This document shows, piece after piece, positions 1 through 7,065 of a stretch of DNA of 18,452 nt. Location of the stretch: assembly GCA_041687475.1 (NCBI GenBank), contig JAWLBW010000058.1, forward strand, positions 1-18,452, written 5' to 3'. The translations under genes and the position numbers were made by a program. Each line of letters opens with the position of its first letter. The first letter of the stretch is position 1. The notes beneath the pieces were generated by a model. That model was not told the DNA's origin and did no database searches. It worked only from the letters and a program-made list of their open reading frames with translations. Origin of the DNA: JAWLBW01 sp041687475. Lineage in GTDB: Bacteria; J088; JAWLBW01.

Positions 1-72
1 GGTCGTTTCGGTGTCGCGCCCGCACGCCGAGAGGGCGGCGAGAAGTACGAAGATGGGTACGAAACGCTTCAT
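1..72 (-). CDS. Lipoprotein, N-terminal fragment (runs off left edge)
   Basis: The 24 visible codons read MKRFVPIFVLLAALSACGRD and then TETT. This is a classic lipoprotein signal peptide: two basic residues, a hydrophobic stretch, and an LSAC lipobox whose cysteine (Cys17) would be lipidated and become residue 1 of the mature protein. The start codon shares its A with the stop of the upstream 921-residue lipoprotein gene (TAATG), so translation is probably coupled and this is the third gene of the minus-strand lipoprotein operon. The rest of the protein lies outside the window, so the function cannot be assigned. The signal peptide and the tight coupling make it very likely a real gene. Confidence 0.8.
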   Translation of the reverse strand, partial: MKRFVPIFVLLAALSACGRDTETT

Positions 73-2837
73 TACTCTACCGGATACAGTTGGAATCGGA
101 TAAGTTCCGACAATTTGACTTCGCTTGCGCCGCCGGCATTGTCGAATTCGATATGGGCCCTGACTTCGAGCGGGGGATCGTCGAAGACGACATCCTGGCC
201 CCTCACGACGTTCTCGAACGTCTCGCCCTCATCGGTAACGATGCTGACGGAGACGCCCGCCGGGAGGTTGTTGTTGCCGTTGTAGTCGGTGATACGCATG
301 CGTTTGATGCGCTTTTCTCCACCGTTCAGGTCGTTGGTCACGATAACGCCGCTTTCTTCATAGAGGCGCGGGTCGTCGGGCGCTTCGGCCACGATGAAGC
401 CGGCGTCGGTCTGGGTCGCGGTACGCCCGCCGTCGGCCACGGCGAAACGGTTGAGCGGTACGCCGCCGTCGCGGAACGAGGCGATGTCGACCGGGGTGAA
501 AATGTCGTCGTCGATGTCGGCGGCGTTGAGGTAGCCGAGCGGGTTCAGGTTGTCGACGTCGGTCGTGTCAATCAGGAAGACGCCGTCGCGTTCTGCCGCC
601 GCCACTGCCAGGTCGTCGATAGTGTCGAGCATGACCAGCGACTTGAGCGGCGAATTGATCAGGTAGGCATCGTCGCCGTTCAGACCCGCGCGAAGGTTGG
701 CGATGTTCCCGGCGATGTCTACGTCGGCGACGTAAATGCCGCCGGTCGAGGGACTATCGTAAAAGCCCACGGCCAGCAGTACCTGCGTCGTACCCAGCCA
801 GGTCACATCGTTGATGCGGCAGCTTGCCCCGCCGCAGTCGACGGCGGCCGACGAAACCTCCGAAAGGTCGTCGGGGTCGAGAATCGCCAGCCGGCCACCT
901 TCTTCGCCCACGGCCAGTCGGGTGGGGGCAATGCTCTGGTCAAGCGCGAGCGACAATGCGCGCCCGCCGAGCACGGCGCTGCCGGTAATGGACCTTACAC
1001 CGTTGGTGGTATTGAAACCGTACACGGTATGGGCCGTACCGTTCCAGGCGCCGGAGTAGAAAGTGTCGCCGCCCACGGCGATGTCGACCTTGGACGGACG
1101 CACCAGGTCGTCGGCGTCGTCGAACATGTTCTGGGGCGCGGCGAAAAGGTCGAAGTTGCTGGTGTAGTCGACGGTCGAAAGCGTATTCTCGGCGTTCCTG
1201 AAAATGCCTTCGTTACCTCCTGCCGCGAAAGCGACAAGGCCCCGCGAGCCTTCGGCCAACGACTGCTGGTAGGCGCGAACAGCCATGATCTGGGCCGTGG
1301 GCCCTGCCCCGGTACAGAAAACGCCTGTCTTGGGGTAGCACTCGGTGTCGAGCTGGGTGCGTGCCAGGTTACCGTCATAGGAATACAGGCGCGTCTGGAA
1401 AGAAGAACCGTAGTAAAGATGTGCACCGCTTGTCGACGGGGCAATCGAGACCGACACTGCCGGATTGGGCTGAAAGTTCTGGTTGTCGGTCAGGTGCACG
1501 GCCTCTTCCAACGTGGGCATCTTGCGGCGGGTTCGCAGGCGGCTGTTGGCCGCGTCCCACTCAATCGTGCGGCTCGACTGCGCCGCGTCGTAGTACTGGG
1601 TCGAGTTGAAGTTCACGACCCGGTAGAACGGCGGCGTGCTCACGCCCAGGGTGAAGACGGCGGTCTGCACCGCGCCTTCGACCATGGTATCGTCGACGGC
1701 GTAGTACTTGAGCGTCCACTCGCCGGGTTCCTGGAAGTCGGTGACGAGGGTGCCGGCGGTGTAGGTCTGGCGCGTTCCGCTGGTGCGGGGGTCGGTACCG
1801 TCGAGCGTGTAGTAGATGGTAACCCCGCCGTCGGCCGGCGTGCCGCCGTCGGCAGCGACGGCGTCGAAGCTGATCTCGACGAAATCTTCCGTGTAGAAGC
1901 CGGCGCCCGGCTCCATCTTCACCGCCGGTTTGCCGTTCAGTATGTAAACAAGCTCCTGCTTTTCGACTTCGTCGTTGCCGGCGCTGTCGTTGGCGTAGAA
2001 GCGCAGGTACGAGCTCTGGTCGAGGCGAACTTCGGTCTGCAGGAAACCGTACTGCGTCGAACCGTTGGGTTCGCTGCGTTCGGGCTTCGGTTCGGAACCG
2101 TCGGTGGTGTAGTAAATGGTCGCGGCTTCGCTGGCCGAGAGCAAGACCGTAAGCGGTGAGCTCTGGCCGTTGTCGGGAAGCGGCGACGCCGTCGTGACCG
2201 GCGGCAGCTTATCGACCTGATAGCTGCAGCTGCGCGTCTTGCCTACATTGCCCGCGTCGTCGGTGCCGCGGAACTTCAGGGTGCCCGAGCGGGTGATCTG
2301 CACGGTTACCGGCGCTTCACCCTTCGGGGTGCTTGCGTCGTCGGGGTCGGGATCGGTGCCGTCGGTCGTGTAGTAGATGGTGGTGTTCGACTTGTCGCTC
2401 GAAAGCACGACGTTAATGTCCTGGTTCGACGTGCGCGACGGCGGGTTGCAGCTGACTTCGGGCGCCTGTTCGACCTGGTAGCACTGTGAGTGCACGGCGC
2501 CCTGGCTGCCGTCGGGGCTGATGACGAAGTACTTGATGCAGGTCGACCGGGCGATGGGAATCTGCTTGATCGGTGCAGGGTAGCACATGGTCGAGGCCCG
2601 GCCCGGTGTCGGTTCGCTGCCGTCGAGCGTCAGACAGACCGTCGAAGGACATACGACGTCAAGGGTGACTTCGAGATTGTCCTTGACGCCCCACTTACCG
2701 TTGGTCGGTGCGACGTTGGTGCGCGGGGTCACTTCGGGAATGCCGCTGCAGACCAACGGTGCGTCGTCGGTCGTGCAGGCGGTAAGCGGAGAGAGGAGGG
2801 CGGCCGCACGAGCGGCCGCCGACAAACGCAGTTTCAT
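72..2837 (-). CDS. Large surface lipoprotein with chitobiase-C-terminal-like repeats and a propeller-like C-terminal half
   Basis: This 921-residue protein has a signal peptide ending in the lipobox LTAC (Cys21), so it should be exported and lipid-anchored, probably at the outer membrane or cell surface. Residues about 50-400 hold four copies of a motif typical of the CHB_HEX_C (chitobiase/beta-hexosaminidase C-terminal) beta-sandwich: a degenerate CLTLDGSEPTPG near residue 68, then TIYYTTDGTDP at 153, TIYYTTDGSEP at 240 and TIYYTLDGTDP at 340. No glycosidase catalytic domain is present. Residues about 410-850 are rich in short beta-strand-like repeats (for example AVGGDTFYSG, RLAVGEEGGRLAILD, DDLAVAAAERDGVFLIDTTD) and look like a beta-propeller of the LVIVD/WD type, which is inference. 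A GGAG Shine-Dalgarno lies 8 nt before the start, inside a small palindrome. It follows the 816-residue lipoprotein gene after 36 nt and overlaps the next lipoprotein gene by one base. Ligand and role are unknown; adhesion or surface binding is a guess. Confidence 0.85.
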   Translation of the reverse strand: MKLRLSAAARAAALLSPLTACTTDDAPLVCSGIPEVTPRTNVAPTNGKWGVKDNLEVTLDVVCPSTVCLTLDGSEPTPGRASTMCYPAPIKQIPIARSTCIKYFVISPDGSQGAVHSQCYQVEQAPEVSCNPPSRTSNQDINVVLSSDKSNTTIYYTTDGTDPDPDDASTPKGEAPVTVQITRSGTLKFRGTDDAGNVGKTRSCSYQVDKLPPVTTASPLPDNGQSSPLTVLLSASEAATIYYTTDGSEPKPERSEPNGSTQYGFLQTEVRLDQSSYLRFYANDSAGNDEVEKQELVYILNGKPAVKMEPGAGFYTEDFVEISFDAVAADGGTPADGGVTIYYTLDGTDPRTSGTRQTYTAGTLVTDFQEPGEWTLKYYAVDDTMVEGAVQTAVFTLGVSTPPFYRVVNFNSTQYYDAAQSSRTIEWDAANSRLRTRRKMPTLEEAVHLTDNQNFQPNPAVSVSIAPSTSGAHLYYGSSFQTRLYSYDGNLARTQLDTECYPKTGVFCTGAGPTAQIMAVRAYQQSLAEGSRGLVAFAAGGNEGIFRNAENTLSTVDYTSNFDLFAAPQNMFDDADDLVRPSKVDIAVGGDTFYSGAWNGTAHTVYGFNTTNGVRSITGSAVLGGRALSLALDQSIAPTRLAVGEEGGRLAILDPDDLSEVSSAAVDCGGASCRINDVTWLGTTQVLLAVGFYDSPSTGGIYVADVDIAGNIANLRAGLNGDDAYLINSPLKSLVMLDTIDDLAVAAAERDGVFLIDTTDVDNLNPLGYLNAADIDDDIFTPVDIASFRDGGVPLNRFAVADGGRTATQTDAGFIVAEAPDDPRLYEESGVIVTNDLNGGEKRIKRMRITDYNGNNNLPAGVSVSIVTDEGETFENVVRGQDVVFDDPPLEVRAHIEFDNAGGASEVKLSELIRFQLYPVE

Positions 2838-2851
2838 CTGGAGTGCTCCAG
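2838..2851 (-). promoter_or_regulatory. Palindrome containing the ribosome binding site of the 921-residue lipoprotein gene
   Basis: The perfect palindrome CTGGAGCACTCCAG (minus strand) sits directly before the ATG. Its left arm contains the GGAG Shine-Dalgarno, 8 nt from the start codon. In RNA it could form a 5-bp stem with a GCAC loop that hides the ribosome binding site. Translation arriving from the upstream lipoprotein gene, which ends at 2874, could keep it open. The palindrome is seen directly; its regulatory effect is inference, and it could also be chance. Confidence 0.4.
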
Positions 2852-2873
2852 GGTGAATCGTATCAATGTTGAA

Positions 2874-5324
2874 TCAGTCACAGGACCAATGCGGGTGGGC
2901 GCTGCCTTCCCGGACTTCGAAGTCGACGGCGATCTGCAGCGCACGGCTCATGAAGCGGTGCAGCCGGGCATTGTCCGACAGCACCTGGCCGTTGGCGTTG
3001 TTGATCGACTGACTCGGGTTGTACGGATCGGCAATGAAGCGTACGGCTCCGCTGAAGGTCGGGTCCTGGAAGAAGAAGTAGTAGGCATCGACCAGGCCGC
3101 CTTCGCCGAGTGCGCCGTTGGGTACGTCGGCCTCTCGCGACAGGTCGGCAACCGGGCCTACGTCGCTGCCCGTGGGCCACTCATGCGCACGATCGCTGGC
3201 GTCCCACACCTTGTTGCCCTTGCCGATGAGGTTGCCGTTCAGGTCGAGGGTGCCCACGTCCTTGAAGGGCTCGTGCTGGGCCAAAGCGTCGGTTTCGCCG
3301 GTGAGTTCCGACTCCCAGGGATCATGCAGCCCGTTGCAGCTTCCGTCGCCGCCGGGCAGGTCGACGAAGTCGAAGACCAGATTTGCCTCGACACCCAGGT
3401 CCTTGGTCATGAGGCCGCTGCGGTCGGCGCTGTCGACCTTGCCGTCGCCGTCGTTGTCGATGCCGTCGGCCTGGTTACAGTGCGGGTTACAGTACGGGTC
3501 GAGATCGTCCTTGTTCGGATCAACCGCCTCGGGATCATTAGCGTCGTACCCGGGTTCTTCGAAGGAGTAGAGACCGTCGTATCCGGTATCGTCGAAGGGC
3601 TCGGCTTCGAGGTCGAGAATGATTTCGCCTGCGCTCTTGCTGTACAGCGGAACGAGCTCGCGAAGACCATGGGGCGTCGAGAAGAATTCGCTGATACGAA
3701 TTTCAGGGTACGGTACCGCAAAGGTCTTCAGAATGTTCGATACGGTACGGGCCGGAAAACCAATCGACTCGCCGATGGAATCGAGGGGCAGGGCGTCGGG
3801 ACCCCGAATGTTGTCGCGGAAGTAGGCGAGAATCGTCTGAATGAGGTCGAGACTGATGGCCGGCCCGATGCGGTCGTACGAGGGAACGCTGCCGAAACCG
3901 GCGATGTTGGTGCCGAAGGACTCGCCCTCGTCGTACCTCTGGTTGCATTCTCCGGCGTCGGCCTTGCTCCAGGCTTCGTCGCACTTGCCGTTCAGGTTGC
4001 GATCGTCGTAGTTGCCGTCGGCCTCTTCACAGTTGGCGTAGTAAGCCGTGTTGTACTCGGCGGCGTCGGGCAGGCCGTTCTTGTTGAAAGAGGTCTGCAT
4101 GTAATCGCAGGTGGCCGGGCAGATGCCGTCGCGACCGCAGTCCCAGTAACGAATGATGTCGTTGGCCTGGTCGTGGGTTTCGGCGCGAACAGAATCGAGA
4201 TGGGCGCTGATCTGATTCAGCCCCTGAATGAGCGAATTCTGCGACAGCTTCATGAGCCGCTCGCCTTCCTTGCGCGGCACCTCGTCGCCATTTCCGTCTA
4301 CCCCCGGAATCAGGGTAAACAGCGACGGATCGGACTCAAGATAGGAAACCAGGCGCTTCGAGCCCGAAGAAAAGTTTTCGTTGTCGGGCGTGTGCAGGCC
4401 GAACTCAATTGAGCCCTTGTTCGCCAGGCCGATGTTGATTCCGGCGTCGAAGAAGTTCATCGCGGCCATGATGAAGAGAGCGTCGCTCTTGTCGTGGCGC
4501 CCCTTCATGAGCACGCTGATCGTGTCGTCGCCGCGCAGGTTCGGGTCGTCTTCGAAGATGGTGATCTTGAAGTTGCCGTCGACGAAGAAGCTGAAGTCTT
4601 CGGGCGCCTTCTGCTGCACGACCAGGAAGTTCTGGCGAATGGGCCGCACGCGCTCTTCGACCATCTTCTTGATGTCTTCGGTGCCCATGTCCATGCGCTG
4701 GAGGTACAGCGGGTAGAGACTTTCGCCCAGAAGCCCCGCCTTGGCGAGGCCCGAGGCGTACGATGCCTCGAAATCGCAGGCGTACGTCGACAGATAGGCA
4801 TCGAGGCAGGTCACGGCGGTATCGAGCTTCTTGCCGTCGAATTCGTCGTCGGCATCCATGGTGTTCACGATGTCTGCCAGCGACTGCTCGTAACAGCCGG
4901 GCCGCGTGGGCTTGGCAATGTCGACGACCTTAACGTTCCACTTGTGCGTGGCCACCACCTTTTCTTCGGTGGCGCTGTCGGTCGTGACGTAGGTAATGGC
5001 CTGCGCCATGAGCGGCATGGTGGCCGCATTGGCGCCGTCGGGAAGGTCGCTCGAGCAGGCGACGAACGAGTAGTCGTTCGAATACCCGACCACGGCATCA
5101 TTCAGCATCCACCGCACTCCGAAAGACTCGCCTTCGTTACAGGCCTTGGCTTCTGCGTGAAAGTCGACAATCTGCCCTACGTTGACTTCGTAACCCGACT
5201 TGGCCGTGGGGGCAAGCGCAGTCAGACTGGGTTTGCAGGTGGTGTCGACGACTTTGGCGTCATCGCAGGCGGCCAGGGTGAAAGCCGCAAGGGCGAACGT
5301 CAGTATCCGGGGTACCGGGCGCAT
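2874..5324 (-). CDS. Large lipoprotein with aspartate-rich calcium-loop-like motifs
   Basis: This 816-residue protein opens with a signal peptide and the lipobox LAAC (Cys20), so it should be a lipid-anchored envelope protein. Residues about 35-135 resemble an Ig/PKD-like beta-sandwich. Residues about 140-210 are helical and could be TPR-like. Asp/Asn-rich segments resemble calcium-binding loops of EF-hand or thrombospondin type-3 kind: DGNGDE near 339, DDRNLNGKCDE near 438, and the best one, DNDGDGKVD at about 623-631. Short cysteine clusters (DCGRDGICPATC; DPYCNPHCN) suggest disulfides in an exported protein. I do not recognise a named family. The ATG has an excellent AGGAGG Shine-Dalgarno 5 nt upstream and a strong promoter at 5379-5407. 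It is the first gene of the operon that continues with the 921-residue lipoprotein. Confidence 0.85.
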   Translation of the reverse strand: MRPVPRILTFALAAFTLAACDDAKVVDTTCKPSLTALAPTAKSGYEVNVGQIVDFHAEAKACNEGESFGVRWMLNDAVVGYSNDYSFVACSSDLPDGANAATMPLMAQAITYVTTDSATEEKVVATHKWNVKVVDIAKPTRPGCYEQSLADIVNTMDADDEFDGKKLDTAVTCLDAYLSTYACDFEASYASGLAKAGLLGESLYPLYLQRMDMGTEDIKKMVEERVRPIRQNFLVVQQKAPEDFSFFVDGNFKITIFEDDPNLRGDDTISVLMKGRHDKSDALFIMAAMNFFDAGINIGLANKGSIEFGLHTPDNENFSSGSKRLVSYLESDPSLFTLIPGVDGNGDEVPRKEGERLMKLSQNSLIQGLNQISAHLDSVRAETHDQANDIIRYWDCGRDGICPATCDYMQTSFNKNGLPDAAEYNTAYYANCEEADGNYDDRNLNGKCDEAWSKADAGECNQRYDEGESFGTNIAGFGSVPSYDRIGPAISLDLIQTILAYFRDNIRGPDALPLDSIGESIGFPARTVSNILKTFAVPYPEIRISEFFSTPHGLRELVPLYSKSAGEIILDLEAEPFDDTGYDGLYSFEEPGYDANDPEAVDPNKDDLDPYCNPHCNQADGIDNDGDGKVDSADRSGLMTKDLGVEANLVFDFVDLPGGDGSCNGLHDPWESELTGETDALAQHEPFKDVGTLDLNGNLIGKGNKVWDASDRAHEWPTGSDVGPVADLSREADVPNGALGEGGLVDAYYFFFQDPTFSGAVRFIADPYNPSQSINNANGQVLSDNARLHRFMSRALQIAVDFEVREGSAHPHWSCD

Positions 5325-5329
5325 GGAGT

Positions 5330-5335
5330 CCTCCT
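5330..5335 (-). promoter_or_regulatory. Consensus Shine-Dalgarno of the lipoprotein operon
   Basis: AGGAGG on the minus strand lies 5 nt before the ATG at 5324. It is the strongest ribosome binding site in the window, fixes the start of the 816-residue lipoprotein, and suggests high translation. Confidence 0.85.
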
Positions 5336-5378
5336 GGGTCGTGGCCGAAAAGGTCAGACCAGTTTTTTGAGCCTAGTC

Positions 5379-5407
5379 ACAATACCACTTTGCCCCTATG
5401 GGGTCAA
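5379..5407 (-). promoter_or_regulatory. Sigma70-type promoter with extended -10 for the lipoprotein operon
   Basis: On the minus strand the -35 box is TTGACC (5402-5407) and the -10 box is TATTGT (5379-5384), 17 nt apart. TGG just before the -10 makes the TGn extended -10 element. Transcription should begin near 5372, giving a leader of roughly 50 nt. The spacer holds most of the perfect palindrome CCCCATAGGGG (5393-5403), which also reaches the last -35 bases and could be an operator. Box matches and spacing are seen directly; activity and repression are inferred. Confidence 0.65.
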
Positions 5408-5441
5408 GCGGTGAGCGCAGGGAAATCTGCAGTGATAACGC

Positions 5442-6656
5442 CTACTTCTGCAGGGCGGGCTGGTCGGCGAGGCAACGCCGGATGGCATGCGCCAGGCTCG
5501 AGAAATCAAGGGGCTTGGCAAGGCAGTCATTGCAGCCGGCCTGCAGGGCTTTATCGCGGTCTCGTTCGGCGGCGAGCGCGGTTACGGCAAGAATGGGCAG
5601 GGCTTCGCGATCATAGCGCTCGCGAAGGCGTCGGGTTGCCTCGAAGCCGTCGACTTCGGGCATCATCATGTCCATCAGCACGATGTCGGGGCGTTCGCGC
5701 TCGACGTGAAGAAGGCAGTCGCCGGCATTTTCGCACAGGGTTACGGCGTAGCCCTCTTCCTCCAGAAAGCGACTGAGCAGTTCGCGGTTGTCGCGGTTGT
5801 CGTCGACCACCAGGATGCGTGCGCCGGCCTTCTTGTCGGGAAAGGGAAGGTTCAGGGTGGCGTCGCGCGTCGGTTCGTCCTGCGCTTCGAGCATCGGCAG
5901 GGTGACGGTAAAGCTTGTGCCCCGCCCCAGGTGGCTGTCGACGCGTATGTCGCCGCCGAGAACCTGTACAAGCCCTCGGGTAATCGCAAGGCCGAGCCCG
6001 GTGCCTTCCTTTCGCTCGCCGCGCAGGCGGTGAAACTCTTCGAAAATGAGGGTTTGCTGATCATGGGGAATGCCCGGCCCTGTGTCGTCGACGGTCAGGC
6101 ACAGCTCGCCGGCCCTGGTTTCGACGGTGACCGTGATGCTTCCATCGTCGGTGTATTTGATGGCGTTCGATACAAGGTTGGCGAAAATCTGCCGAAGCAG
6201 ATCGGGGTCGGTTACGAACTCGGGTTCGGTGACCTTGAAAGAGATGACGAAGCCGAGCCCCTTGCCGCGCGCCGAGGGCAGCATGGTTTCGGCGAAACCG
6301 TGAAACAGCTGCTGCACGTCGAAGCGCCGGGGCTCGGAGTGTACCCTGCCGGCCTCAAGGCGCGACCAGTCGAGCACCGCCGAAATGAGGCGCAGCATGG
6401 CGTGGCCGCTGCGTTCGATAATCTCTATCTGATGATACTGCGATGGGGGAAGGTGGGGCTTGGCGTGCATGCGCAGCATCTCGGCGTACCCCAATATCGC
6501 AGTCAGAGGAGTGCGCAGCTCGTGGCTGAGCTTTGCCACGAAGTCGGCGCTTTCACGGATACCCCGGCGTCCGGCGTCGCCCTGCGGCTGCGGCGGCGTT
6601 TCGCCGTTCGAGGGAAATCCCAAACCCTTCGCCATGGAGGTCTGCCTATCTTCCAC
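5442..6656 (-). CDS. Soluble hybrid sensor histidine kinase (HisKA-HATPase-receiver)
   Basis: This 404-residue protein has a HisKA dimerisation domain with the H-box SHELRTPL (His45), and a HATPase domain with the N-box NLVSNAIKYTDDG, the G1 box DTGPGI and the G2 region GTGLGLAI (about 145-260). The C-terminal receiver (about 279-400) has its acidic pair in VVDDN, the phosphoacceptor Asp329 in LMDMMMP, a conserved Thr in AVTAL and Lys381 in AKPLD. All catalytic residues needed for autophosphorylation and His-to-Asp transfer are visible. Only about 35 residues precede the H-box, with no membrane segment or PAS/GAF sensor, so it must take its input from another protein or through the receiver. 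I chose the GTG at 6656 (AGGG 4 nt upstream); the in-frame ATG at 6635 is a credible alternative. No response regulator partner is adjacent. It lies upstream of the lipoprotein operon, which has its own promoter. Confidence 0.93.
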   Translation of the reverse strand: MEDRQTSMAKGLGFPSNGETPPQPQGDAGRRGIRESADFVAKLSHELRTPLTAILGYAEMLRMHAKPHLPPSQYHQIEIIERSGHAMLRLISAVLDWSRLEAGRVHSEPRRFDVQQLFHGFAETMLPSARGKGLGFVISFKVTEPEFVTDPDLLRQIFANLVSNAIKYTDDGSITVTVETRAGELCLTVDDTGPGIPHDQQTLIFEEFHRLRGERKEGTGLGLAITRGLVQVLGGDIRVDSHLGRGTSFTVTLPMLEAQDEPTRDATLNLPFPDKKAGARILVVDDNRDNRELLSRFLEEEGYAVTLCENAGDCLLHVERERPDIVLMDMMMPEVDGFEATRRLRERYDREALPILAVTALAAERDRDKALQAGCNDCLAKPLDFSSLAHAIRRCLADQPALQK

Positions 6657-6737
6657 CTTGCCCTCGTGTTCCGGCGGCTGGGCCCCGGAACGCTGACAAC
6701 TCTATCAAACTTCACCCTGCCTTACCAGTTGTTTTTT

Positions 6738-6765
6738 GGAATAGAGATTCCCCTTGAACCGTCAA
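6738..6765 (-). promoter_or_regulatory. Candidate promoter of the histidine kinase with overlapping palindrome
   Basis: On the minus strand TTGACG (6760-6765) lies 16 nt from TATTCC (6738-6743). The -35 match is good and the -10 match is fair (3 of 6). A perfect inverted repeat, GGAAT-AGAG-ATTCC (6738-6751), covers the -10 and could bind a regulator. Neither strand has a T-tract placed to make this a terminator. The start would lie about 70 nt before the kinase gene. Confidence 0.4.
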
Positions 6766-6785
6766 TTAAAACAAAGGCTTAGGGT

Positions 6786-6887
6786 GCCGGGTCAAGTGTC
6801 GGCCGGGGCCGTCTCTTTCACTTCAGATTGAAAAGTCTGAGAGAAGAAGCCTTTTCTGCCTTCAGAGGCTACGGCCCGGCCACCGGC
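6786..6887 (+). ncRNA. Predicted three-way-junction RNA element of unknown class
   Basis: The plus strand can fold into a compact three-helix structure. The closing stem pairs GGCCGGGGCCGT (6801-6812) with ACGGCCCGGCC (6871-6881), 11 bp with one bulged G. Inside it, TTCAGATT (6822-6829) pairs with AGTCTGAG (6834-6841) around a GAAA tetraloop, and AGCCTTT (6848-6854) pairs with AGAGGCT (6864-6870) around a 9-nt loop. An outer stem may add 6786-6792 with 6882-6887. The GNRA loop exists only on the plus strand, which favours RNA in the acyP-eno direction. No T-tract follows, so it is not a simple terminator. It does not match the conserved cores of the TPP, c-di-GMP-I or fluoride riboswitches as I remember them. 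It could be a leader element from an upstream promoter, a small RNA, or a chance product of GC-rich DNA. Pairings were found by eye. Confidence 0.35.
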
Positions 6888-6972
6888 TCTCCCAGCTTAC
6901 GTCGGCGTGCTGATACGGTCAATGGGGGCGACGACCGGATTTGTCGGGTTAAGCGTCTTCCGGGTAGATGGC

Positions 6973-7001
6973 TAGACGAAGCCGAGCGCAGGGTGTACAA
7001 T
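6973..7001 (+). promoter_or_regulatory. Sigma70-type promoter for acyP-eno
   Basis: TAGACG (6973-6978, 4 of 6 matches to the consensus) and TACAAT (6996-7001, 5 of 6) are separated by the ideal 17 nt. The transcript would begin near 7008 with a leader of about 58 nt before acyP. A short inverted repeat (CGTCT 6954-6958, AGACG 6974-6978) overlaps the -35. Confidence 0.55.
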
Positions 7002-7065
7002 CGTCTACTTATTCCGTGGCGAGCAACGGCGCCGCCTTTCCTTTCCGGTTTTCGGCTGAACCTCT

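Larger units (their letters stand above)
6657..7065. other. 409-bp divergent intergenic region between the kinase and acyP
   Basis: I find no credible protein gene here: open frames across it lack ribosome binding sites and run into acyP in another frame. It holds the kinase promoter with its palindrome (6738-6765), a folded RNA candidate (6801-6881, with a weaker outer stem at 6786-6887), and the acyP-eno promoter (6973-7001). Confidence 0.7.

Noticed and set aside
90..2159. Very long plus-strand open frames opposite the lipoprotein genes (689 and 640 residues)
   Set aside because: They are antisense to genes with signal peptides, repeats and good ribosome binding sites. Their translations are low-complexity V/G/A/R/D strings with no motif, as expected from codon bias in GC-rich DNA.
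5427..5453. Inverted repeat of CTGCAG at the 3' end of the kinase gene as a terminator
   Set aside because: The stem is 6 bp with a 15-nt loop, overlaps the coding end, and lacks a proper T-tract. CTGCAG is palindromic, so a chance pair is easy.
6836..6843. CTGAGA inside the folded RNA candidate, as in a TPP riboswitch
   Set aside because: The other TPP core blocks, such as the ACCUGAUCUGG region, are absent, and the motif lies in a base-paired arm. Thiamin genes are also absent.
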